Source: Trichodesmium sp. MAG_R04
Lineage (GTDB): Bacteria > Cyanobacteriota > Cyanobacteriia > Cyanobacteriales > Microcoleaceae
DNA: 5,712 bases
Assembly: GCA_023356515.1 (NCBI GenBank)
Contig: JAKQYG010000280.1
Location: 1-5,712 of the forward strand
Direction: 5' to 3'
Shown here: one piece after another, positions 1-4,962 of the stretch
Layout of the letters: every line of letters begins with the position of its first letter
Numbering within the stretch: position 1 is the stretch's first letter
Position numbers and translations under genes: made by a program
The notes under the pieces: model-generated
Seen by the model: the letters and a program-made list of their open reading frames with translations, nothing else
Database searches by the model: none
What the model was told of the DNA's origin: nothing

Positions 1-265
1 GCATTTCCTTGATTAACTCATCTAAATCAAAGTAAATCAAAGGTTTTTTTCCTTCAATAATATTGCCAAAATTTTCTAATTCTAACTCCAGAGAATAAGA
101 TGATAAGTTCCATTTTCCAGAGGGAAGTTGATTTTGTACTCTTAATTGATCAATTTGACTAATCATTTGATTTCTTTCTCGATATTGAAGAAAACATAAA
201 CCCGCTAAAGCTGTACTAATAATTGTAGAAATTATAGCTATAGTTTTCCCTAGAATTTTAGACAT
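1..265 (-). CDS. Hypothetical membrane-anchored protein, partial (3' end outside window)
   Basis: This ORF starts with ATG at 265 and is open for 88 codons to the window edge. The start is supported by an AGGA 6 nt upstream (TTAGGAAAAATATG). The protein begins MSKILGKTIAI and has one hydrophobic segment at about residues 7-27 (ending AGLCF), preceded by lysines. This fits a signal anchor or single-pass membrane segment with the rest outside the cytoplasm, or an uncleaved signal peptide. A polar, coiled-coil-like stretch follows (about 28-46, QYRERNQMISQIDQLRVQNQ), then a Leu/Glu-rich segment. I do not recognise the family. It lies 47 nt downstream of the truncated kinase on the same strand, so it is probably co-transcribed. 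Its frame stays open upstream of the ATG to about 310, almost to the kinase stop, so it may be the C-terminal part of a formerly longer protein. Function unknown; the ORF looks real but its start is provisional. Confidence 0.6.
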   Translation of the reverse strand, partial: MSKILGKTIAIISTIISTALAGLCFLQYRERNQMISQIDQLRVQNQLPSGKWNLSSYSLELELENFGNIIEGKKPLIYFDLDELIKEM

Positions 266-312
266 ATTTTTCCTAACAGAAGAGGATGGTATTCGAGGTC
301 TTAGAATAGGTT

Positions 313-771
313 CTATTCGTTAACCAGAATATTTTTTGCACTAATATCACCAATAATATAATTTCTAGCATGAATTTCTTTGATAATAGAAACAAAATTG
401 AGGGCAATAATATGTAGGCAATACCAGTTAAATCTTGGAGCTTCTTGATAGCGAAGTTTTGGATGGTAGACATTAATCATTTCCTTTGCATTAGTAATTT
501 CTGGCATCAAGAAGCCTACACAATTTTTTTGACTATCTTTAATTAAATCTATAGGCCAGCTAATCGCAGTATGGTTTTGATTAGCAGTAGGATTTTTTGG
601 CGGGTTGGCAAGCATTAATTTCAGCTTTTCTACTTGCTGTGGAGTTGGTTTGTGATAAATTTTTCCTAAATATCCACTATAATTAGTTTTCCAAACAGCT
701 CCTTCACCTCCCTTGGCTATTTCTTTGACTAGAGAAATAGATTTACCTTGACTATTAAAGTAGCTAACCAT
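313..771 (-). CDS. Truncated serine/threonine protein kinase (N-lobe plus catalytic loop), TerY-P triad kinase
   Basis: This is the kinase member of the VWA/PP2C/kinase operon. The 152-residue product has a glycine-rich loop (IAKGGEGAVWKT, about 18-29), an ATP-binding Lys37 in LGKIYH, a candidate alpha-C Glu48, and a catalytic loop GDISAKNILVN with Asp142 and Asn147. It ends two residues later (VNE, stop). Family kinases continue with a D-x-D/DFG-type metal-binding motif and a full C-lobe, and are several hundred residues long, so well over half is missing. Phosphotransfer is not expected without the second metal-binding Asp. The ATG lies 2 nt after the phosphatase stop codon (TAATTATG) with no clear Shine-Dalgarno sequence, so translation is probably coupled to the upstream gene. 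The truncation could be a deletion, a frameshift or a true pseudogene; the sequence after the stop does not resemble a kinase C-lobe. Kinase identity is confident; functionality is doubtful. Confidence 0.82.
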   Translation of the reverse strand: MVSYFNSQGKSISLVKEIAKGGEGAVWKTNYSGYLGKIYHKPTPQQVEKLKLMLANPPKNPTANQNHTAISWPIDLIKDSQKNCVGFLMPEITNAKEMINVYHPKLRYQEAPRFNWYCLHIIALNFVSIIKEIHARNYIIGDISAKNILVNE

Positions 772-773
772 AA

Positions 774-1967
774 TTATTTAGGGGTAGTGATAGGTGACTG
801 TAGTTGGAATAAATACAAAATAGATTTACGAATTGAGTAATACAAGGCTCCTCCTAAAGCTAAACCTAAAAAAGAAATTATCAATAGATCAAATAAAGAT
901 TTTACTTTTTCGGATAGAGATTTGGAATATTTGAGTGGTTTATATATATAGAAATTAACCAGAATGATAACTACTGTTAATAGAACCGCTATCAAAACAG
1001 AAATCATCCATTGTAAAGTCAAATCATTAAATTTAATGTCTATAAATAAATCATGGTAAAGTGAATTCCAGAAGATCCCTGATAAAACATTGACCAGAAA
1101 AGTTATATAGTATATATTATGTTTTTCAACTTTGGAAGGAGAAGGATTTCTTCCAGGTTCAGAATATTCATACCAAAATAATAATATAGTTTTATCATCA
1201 TCAGTTTTGTTGTTAACATCTTTTGATTTTAACCAGTCTTTCGTCGAAAGTCTTTCCTCATCCTCAGTCCTAATTTCTAATGCCCTTTCAAACATTTCAA
1301 AAAAAGGTGGATGGGGTTGTAAGTCTTTTAGATTAATTGCTATTCTTTCTAATCCATCACTGGCAGCACAGATAAATTGTTGCTTCTCAAATAATGTCTT
1401 GACTTGCATTTTTTCTAGAGCATTAGCAGCCGTAACAAAAGTTGTTTCATTGGCATATTCTCCTTTACTGGGATAAAACAGTAACTTATATTCTGATTTA
1501 GGTTTTCTATTTCTAGTAACAATAAAACCATCCCCAATTTGCATAGCTGCCAGCCAATTAGGACTAGCAATAATAACTAATAAAGTACAGGAAAAATCTT
1601 TTGGGGAACAAGACTTTTCTTTTGCTTTTTGACCAAACGCTTTTTTGACTGTTTCTAATGTTTTGAAAAAAGCTTTATTAGCCCAATCTTCTAATATTTC
1701 TGGTGATAAATCTTTCTGATTTTCTTTTAACTCTTTAGCACAATTTTGTAGATGCTTCAAGGCTGTTTGAACTGCTAACTCAGAACCAATATTAGAATAT
1801 TTACAGCTACCAGCACCATCCGACACAGCACCAATAATAATCTCCCTATCATTAGCAGGTTTTCCAGCATTGTTAAGTCTAATAAATTTAGTGTAATCTT
1901 GACAAGGCAACCGTGACTTTTGATGACTTGTACCTCTTTCAGAACAGGCGATCGCTTTCCAAGGCAT
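774..1967 (-). CDS. PP2C-family serine/threonine phosphatase with C-terminal membrane domain (TerY-P triad phosphatase)
   Basis: The 397-residue product is a metal-dependent PP2C-type phosphatase, expected to remove phosphate from Ser/Thr, probably from substrates of the partner kinase or from the VWA protein. Visible motifs in order are: RGTSHQKSRLPCQD near the N-terminus (Asp24), AVSDGAGS (metal ligand Asp50), MQIGDGF (Asp146), AASDGLE (Asp204), and a terminal acidic motif KTDDDKT (Asp256-258). This gives the normal set of metal-binding acidic residues, so the catalytic domain (about 1-265) looks intact. A Pro-rich linker follows, then about three hydrophobic segments (about 285-303, 318-342, 358-380), so the enzyme is likely held at the membrane with the catalytic domain in the cytoplasm. 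The ATG at 1967 is supported by GTGAGGA 6 nt upstream and sits 17 nt after the VWA gene. The kinase gene follows after 2 nt. A HIP1 octamer lies in its first codons. Confidence 0.9.
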   Translation of the reverse strand: MPWKAIACSERGTSHQKSRLPCQDYTKFIRLNNAGKPANDREIIIGAVSDGAGSCKYSNIGSELAVQTALKHLQNCAKELKENQKDLSPEILEDWANKAFFKTLETVKKAFGQKAKEKSCSPKDFSCTLLVIIASPNWLAAMQIGDGFIVTRNRKPKSEYKLLFYPSKGEYANETTFVTAANALEKMQVKTLFEKQQFICAASDGLERIAINLKDLQPHPPFFEMFERALEIRTEDEERLSTKDWLKSKDVNNKTDDDKTILLFWYEYSEPGRNPSPSKVEKHNIYYITFLVNVLSGIFWNSLYHDLFIDIKFNDLTLQWMISVLIAVLLTVVIILVNFYIYKPLKYSKSLSEKVKSLFDLLIISFLGLALGGALYYSIRKSILYLFQLQSPITTPK

Positions 1968-1984
1968 AAAATATCCTCACTATA

Positions 1985-2650
1985 TTAAGTCACTACTTGA
2001 CCCCATCCCACTGGCGGAGTTGGTACCATTGTTGTTGTTCCCGGTTGACTATGAGATACCTGTTTCATTGACTGACTCAACCACAGGAACATTGATTTAA
2101 AATCAAGACCATTCAGCAGTAATGGTATGCGAGTTGGAGGAGCTATATGACGCAAAATTGCCATATCTGCATTTTGAACACCTACTGCAAAAAAGGAAAA
2201 TTTCTTGCCTTTCTCCCCTTGTCTAACTCTTTGTGCTGCATTTTGCCAATCATCATTAGGTCTGCCATCTGTAATTAAGAAAACCCAGGGTCGGTAGTAT
2301 TGAATGCCATTATTTTTGTAATCCTCTTTGCGATCTTCTAGTAAGTCCAAAGCATATTCAATTGCTTTTCCCATAGGAGTTGAGTCTTCAGCATTGAGCA
2401 ATGGTGGAACAAACTGGTCGATGGTGACAAAATCTTGACACATGGCGACGGGACCAAATGAAACAATTGCTACCTCTACCCTTAGCTTGGCTAATGTATC
2501 CTGCTCTACAGATTGCTTAAAGACAGCAATACCTTCATTTAACTGTTGAATAGGTTCACCGGACATGGAAAATGAATTATCTAATAATAAAACAACTGGA
2601 CAACGTGGCTCTTGGTTAACTGCAAAGTCAGCTACATTTCCTATGGGCAT
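1985..2650 (-). CDS. TerY-like von Willebrand factor A (VWA) domain protein
   Basis: The 221-residue cytoplasmic product is a single VWA domain with a complete metal-ion-dependent adhesion site: DNSFSMS (Asp24, Ser26, Ser28), the Thr of DSTPMG (Thr91) and the Asp of LITDGRP (Asp128). The PRCPVVLLLDNSFSMSG segment is typical of TerY-like proteins. A Pro/Thr-rich tail ends PVGWGQVVT. TerY-like VWA proteins are thought to act as metal-dependent scaffolds; in TerY-P triads they pair with a phosphatase and a kinase, which are the next two genes here. I chose the ATG at 2650, not the TTG at 2680, because AAGGA lies 5 nt upstream of it and the protein then starts MPIGNVADF as in relatives; the ten extra codons are Lys-rich and encoded by A-tract DNA. 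It is the first gene of the operon. Confidence 0.9.
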   Translation of the reverse strand: MPIGNVADFAVNQEPRCPVVLLLDNSFSMSGEPIQQLNEGIAVFKQSVEQDTLAKLRVEVAIVSFGPVAMCQDFVTIDQFVPPLLNAEDSTPMGKAIEYALDLLEDRKEDYKNNGIQYYRPWVFLITDGRPNDDWQNAAQRVRQGEKGKKFSFFAVGVQNADMAILRHIAPPTRIPLLLNGLDFKSMFLWLSQSMKQVSHSQPGTTTMVPTPPVGWGQVVT

Positions 2651-2857
2651 AAATTTCCTTTTTTTTATCTTGTTTACCAAGTTTTTTTATAATCATAAGT
2701 TAACCAACTTCTAACTATCTACTGAATCATTTTAGAAATTAATGTTATAATTATGTTAGTCAACTTTAACATCCGAGATTTAAGATAGCTCAAGTTGACA
2801 AAATCTTCAGCATATCTGGCCAATAATGGGACATAAAAAGTTTTTATATAGAAAAAA
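2651..2857. promoter_or_regulatory. Divergent intergenic region with an inverted repeat; presumed promoter of the triad operon
   Basis: This 207-bp, very AT-rich gap separates the leftward triad operon from the rightward xisH relic. GTCAACTT (2759-2766) and AAGTTGAC (2792-2799) form a perfect 8-bp inverted repeat with a 25-nt centre. The right arm reads TTGACA rightward and the left arm reads TTGACT leftward, so both could serve as -35 elements, or the pair could be an operator. I find no convincing -10 at 16-18 nt from either one. A leftward TATGAT (2697-2692) about 40 nt before the VWA start is the best -10 candidate but lacks a matched -35. Operon expression must start in this region, yet the exact promoter is uncertain. 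Confidence 0.3.
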
Positions 2858-3268
2858 ACGCCAGCTAAAGACTTGTATCACAACACAATCAAAAACGCCT
2901 TAATTAAGGATGCTTGGAGGATTACTGATGATCCTTATATTTTGGCAATTGGGAAAAGAGATTTGTTTGTTGATTTAGGAGCTGAGAAATTAATTTCTGC
3001 TGAAAGGGGAAACAAAAAAATTGCTGTAGAAGTTAAAAGTTTTACTAGTTCATCCCGAGTTAATGATTTAGAGAAAGCACTGGTTAAATATGTCCTATAT
3101 TAGGATATAATACAGGAACTAGAAGCGGATATTTTATTATATTTAGAGATTATAGAAAATGTTTTTGAATAAATTTTTGCAGAGCTAATTGGTCAAATCT
3201 TATTAAAAAATAATTCGTCTTCATACAGAATTTGCGGTCTATTAATTTTATTGACGTTATTGGTATGA
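2858..3268 (+). pseudogene. xisH: xisH pseudogene (XisH-family, PD-(D/E)XK-like fold)
   Basis: XisH was first described as a factor needed for excision of the fdxN element in Anabaena, and relatives are common in cyanobacteria, usually with xisI downstream. The family signature is clear: AKDLYHNTIKNALIKDAW, a DLGAEK stretch, AERG, and VEVKSF, whose Asp and E-x-K residues resemble a PD-(D/E)XK nuclease core. The gene is damaged at three points in one frame. The expected start ATG-CCA-GCT-AAA is ACG (2858). The expected Gln after KYVLY is TAG (3101-3103). A TAA follows at 3170-3172. Between and after the stops the frame still encodes family-like sequence (DIIQELEAD; IGQILLKNN) before fading by about 3240. 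A 76-residue ORF from TTG at 2873 remains open but has no ribosome binding site. No xisI is visible downstream. I regard it as dead. Confidence 0.85.
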
Positions 3269-3286
3269 CTTAGCATATTTTGTAAC

Positions 3287-3469
3287 TTAAATAATTGTTA
3301 CTTTACTGTTTATGATTTGATTATAAGGTTTAGGATTAGGATATTTAGTATGAATTTCAGCAATAATTTCCTCAGTTAAATTTATCTCTACACTACTAAT
3401 ATTTTCCTTGAATTGTTCCATAGTTGTTGCTCCAATAATTGTACTAGCTACAAACCATCGGGAACCCAC
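3287..3469 (-). pseudogene. Aldo/keto reductase C-terminal remnant
   Basis: This 60-codon frame matches the very end of cyanobacterial aldo/keto reductases: SRWFVASTIIGATTMEQFKEN is the segment that binds the NADP adenosine phosphate near the C-terminus, followed by ISSVEINLTEEIIAEI and YPNPKP. The intact enzyme is over 300 residues with a TIM barrel. Everything upstream, including the catalytic Tyr/Lys/Asp/His, is absent, and an in-frame TAG lies 7 codons before the GTG that opens the frame. The C-terminus runs on past the usual YPNP(A)P end with about 13 unrelated residues. It has no plausible ribosome binding site and lies between the xisH relic and radC, on the opposite strand to both. 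It is a leftover of a deleted or displaced gene. Confidence 0.75.
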
Positions 3470-3482
3470 AGAAGTTTTTATG

Positions 3483-3512
3483 TTGATCTAATTTTCCTGA
3501 CTAAATTATGCT
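3483..3512 (+). promoter_or_regulatory. Candidate radC promoter
   Basis: TTGATC (3483-3488) and TATGCT (3507-3512) are separated by 18 nt and each matches 4 of 6 sigma-70 consensus positions. A start near 3519 would leave a leader of about 77 nt before radC. The pair lies between the aldo/keto reductase relic and radC, in the only gene-free space available for a radC promoter. The score is modest and AT-rich DNA produces such matches by chance. Confidence 0.3.
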
Positions 3513-3570
3513 ATGGTGAGAAAAAAAATTAACTCCAGTATTTCAAGCCTCTAATTTCAGCTAGAGCTAC

Positions 3571-3591
3571 TGATAATTGATAACTGATAAC
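3571..3591 (+). repeat. TGATAAC short tandem heptamer tract (3 copies)
   Basis: TGATAAT, TGATAAC and TGATAAC follow head to tail and end 4 nt before the radC ATG. Short tandem heptamers of this kind are scattered through filamentous cyanobacterial genomes. The tract occupies the position where a ribosome binding site would be, and no AGGA-like sequence is present, so radC translation initiation must be SD-independent or weak. Confidence 0.6.
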
Positions 3592-3595
3592 TAAA

Positions 3596-4327
3596 ATGAC
3601 CTACAGTCTCAGAATAGTAGACTTACCTAGTAATGAACGACCACGGGAAAGATTAATTGCCTCTGGTCCTAAAAGTCTTTCGACTGCAGAATTAATTGCT
3701 ATTCTATTAGGTACGGGTCAAGGAAAAGGAAAACTCTCTGCTGTTGGTCTCGGACAATACATATTAAATCAATTAAGTCAATATGACCGTGACCCCCTCT
3801 CAATTCTCCGTAATATTACAGTTAAAGAATTAACTCAAATTCATGGTATTGGAACAGCGAAAGCAACAACTATTCTGGCTGCTATTGAATTAGGAAAAAG
3901 GGTATTTCAATCTCGCCCTCCAGAATTAGCAGTTGTTGATAGTCCCCAAGCTGCTGCTGATGCTTTGAGTCAAGATTTGATGTGGCAAACTCAAGAAAAA
4001 TTTGCTGTGTTATTGTTGGATGTAAATAACCGCTTACTCGGAACTCAGGTAATTACTATTGGTACAGCAACAGAAACATTAGCTCATCCCCGCGAAATTT
4101 TTAGAGAAGTAATTCGCCAAGGTGCAAGCAAAGTAATTATTTCTCATAATCATCCTTCGGGAAATGTGGAACCAAGTGCTGAAGATATCAATTTAACTAG
4201 ACAACTTTTAGCAGGGGCGCAATTTTTAGCTATACCCTTACTCGATCATATTATTATTGGTAACGGAGAACATTCCAGTCTACGCCAGAAAACTAATTTA
4301 TGGGAAGAATATCCTCAAGGAGATTAG
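3596..4327 (+). CDS. radC: RadC family protein (JAB/MPN metalloprotease-like)
   Basis: The 243-residue protein has the full RadC layout. An N-terminal UPF0758-type domain (RIVDLPSNERPRERLIASG, LSTAELIAILLGTG) runs to about residue 75, a helix-hairpin-helix follows (IHGIGTAKATTILAAIELGKR, about 82-102), then a JAB/MPN domain (about 110-230). The JAMM zinc motif SHNHPSGNVEPSAED is complete, with His184, His186 and Asp197. The end HSSLRQKTNLWEEYPQGD is normal for cyanobacterial members. The historical name suggests DNA repair, but that role has been questioned; the biochemical role is not settled and RadC genes are frequent on mobile and accessory islands. The start ATG-ACC-TAC is chosen because conserved sequence begins at SLRIVDLP and no earlier in-frame start fits. 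No frameshift or missing residue is seen. It is monocistronic, facing the CRISPR array. Confidence 0.95.
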   Translation: MTYSLRIVDLPSNERPRERLIASGPKSLSTAELIAILLGTGQGKGKLSAVGLGQYILNQLSQYDRDPLSILRNITVKELTQIHGIGTAKATTILAAIELGKRVFQSRPPELAVVDSPQAAADALSQDLMWQTQEKFAVLLLDVNNRLLGTQVITIGTATETLAHPREIFREVIRQGASKVIISHNHPSGNVEPSAEDINLTRQLLAGAQFLAIPLLDHIIIGNGEHSSLRQKTNLWEEYPQGD

Positions 4328-4364
4328 TGGATATTCAGTAGACAATTAATTTATGGGAAGAATA
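4294..4364 (+). repeat. Duplicated radC tail: 18-bp direct repeat, 53-bp offset
   Basis: TAATTTATGGGAAGAATA occurs at 4294-4311, inside the last radC codons (encoding NLWEE), and again at 4347-4364, just after the stop codon. The offset is 53 bp and the sequences between and after the copies are otherwise different. The second copy restores the NLWEEY reading for a few codons but has no start and is preceded by TAG. It looks like the remnant of a second radC end left by recombination or by an old tandem duplication. Confidence 0.7.
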
Positions 4365-4449
4365 CTGTACGAAAAAAACTGTAGAAAATCATAACGGCTT
4401 TTATCTTGATATTGGATTAACCAATACAGGCTCTACCGCACAGCTCATT

Positions 4450-4480
4450 ATTCCCTCGGCAAGTAAATGCCTCTGGGAAT
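4450..4480 (+). terminator. Imperfect hairpin downstream of radC, possible terminator
   Basis: ATTCCC (4450-4455) and GGCA (4458-4461) pair with TGCC (4468-4471) and GGGAAT (4475-4480), giving a ten-pair stem with a 2x3 internal loop and a 6-nt apical loop. The following sequence TTCTTGTCTT is pyrimidine-rich but not a clean T-tract. It lies 122 nt after the radC stop and is the best terminator candidate there. It could equally be a mobile-element remnant. Confidence 0.3.
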
Positions 4481-4554
4481 TTCTTGTCTTAAAAAGGTCC
4501 GCTCAACCACCCAACATTTTTTGAGCACAGTCTGTTGGATAATGCCTAATATGT

Positions 4555-4562
4555 GCGATCGC
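4555..4562. repeat. HIP1 octamer GCGATCGC
   Basis: This palindrome is the highly iterated palindrome of cyanobacterial genomes; a second copy is at 1948-1955 inside the phosphatase gene. Two copies in 5.7 kb of AT-rich DNA are far above chance and support cyanobacterial origin for both halves of the window. Confidence 0.8.
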
Positions 4563-4632
4563 CTATTTTTACTTAGGATAAAATGTGTTGATATTGCGTT
4601 ACAATACTTAACAAAAGTATATAAATTTAGGG

Positions 4633-4661
4633 TTGACAATTTGTATGCCTGGAGTTAAGAT
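4633..4661 (+). promoter_or_regulatory. Candidate promoter directed at the CRISPR leader
   Basis: A perfect -35 TTGACA (4633-4638) is followed after exactly 17 nt by TAAGAT (4656-4661, 4 of 6 matches). The predicted start near 4668 is about 295 nt before the first repeat, with no gene between, so it may drive pre-crRNA. A second TTGACA at 4691-4696 has no good -10. Leader promoters are usually closer to the array, so this assignment is tentative. Confidence 0.35.
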
Positions 4662-4762
4662 TAAAAGTAGCTGAGACGGTATAAATAACCTTGACAAATG
4701 AATAAGGATATCTTTTCAGTCATTTCTAAGACATTAGAAGTGAATTAAAGATAGTTTTTCAT

Positions 4763-4962
4763 GATTGCACGGCACCCCACATACGCACCTCCGAGAATCG
4801 CTGAAACCCTGATTCTTTCGTTGACCTGCGTTGATGCCATACGGGGTAAGGGTTTGAGGGTCGTCAAAATGACAATTTTCGTCATTTTTTTACCTCCGTC
4901 AAGGGGGTGCGTATATTTGGGGGTCTGGAAGCCTTGCTGTGTCGTGGTTTAAAAACCGAGCT
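4763..4962 (+). promoter_or_regulatory. CRISPR leader with nested inverted repeats
   Basis: The ~200 bp before the first repeat are distinctly more GC-rich than the preceding DNA. An outer inverted repeat pairs CCCCACATACGCACCTCC (4775-4792) with GGGGGTGCGTATATTTGGGG (4903-4922), differing by one mismatch and a small bulge. Inside it, AAACCCT (4804-4810) pairs with AGGGTTT (4849-4855), and AAAATGAC (4866-4873) pairs with GTCATTTT (4881-4888), the latter running into a T-tract. GGTTT-AA-AAACC (4946-4957) lies 5 nt before the first repeat. TCGTCA/CGTCA motifs recur at 4861, 4879 and 4897. The leader side is set by the repeat orientation (GAAAG handle at the 3' end) and by the mutated repeat at the far end. 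Leaders carry the transcription start and the adaptation signals. Confidence 0.6.
4866..4891 (+). terminator. Hairpin plus T-tract inside the leader
   Basis: AAAATGAC (4866-4873), a 7-nt loop and GTCATTTT (4881-4888) form an 8-bp stem that ends in a run of seven T (4885-4891). The form is that of an intrinsic terminator, although the stem is AT-rich and weak. It lies between the candidate upstream promoter and the array, so it could attenuate read-through transcription, or be a protein-binding site. Confidence 0.3.

Larger units (their letters stand above)
4328..4762. other. Gene-free stretch between radC and the CRISPR leader
   Basis: No supportable gene was found in these 435 bases. Short open frames on both strands (for example 4448-4658) lack ribosome binding sites, overlap each other and match no family I know. 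The stretch holds the second copy of the radC tail, two hairpins (TATTGG/CCAATA at 4410-4426 and an imperfect one at 4450-4480), a third short inverted repeat GCTCAA/TTGAGC (4501-4526), a HIP1 octamer (4555-4562), and a good promoter match at 4633-4661. Confidence 0.6.

Noticed and set aside
273..473. 66-codon minus-strand frame overlapping the kinase end
   Set aside because: A different frame over the kinase catalytic-loop codons. It has a hydrophobic look only because of AT-rich DNA.
1132..1476. 114-codon plus-strand frame
   Set aside because: Lies antisense inside the phosphatase gene, whose own frame has clear PP2C motifs.
2651..2680. Upstream TTG start for the VWA gene
   Set aside because: The ATG at 2650 has a good AAGGA at proper spacing and matches family starts; the extra codons are A-tract DNA.
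4347..4524. Open frame continuing from the second radC-tail copy as a possible second gene
   Set aside because: It has no start codon, is preceded by TAG and encodes no recognisable sequence beyond the duplicated NLWEE.
4448..4658. Two overlapping 63-codon frames on opposite strands
   Set aside because: Mutually antisense, no SD sequence, no family resemblance, and they span a hairpin and a HIP1 site; best seen as chance frames.
4691..4719. Second TTGACA as a promoter
   Set aside because: No acceptable -10 hexamer lies 16-18 nt downstream.
4761..4952. 63-codon plus-strand frame before the array
   Set aside because: It covers the leader and its inverted repeats, has no ribosome binding site and resembles no protein family.
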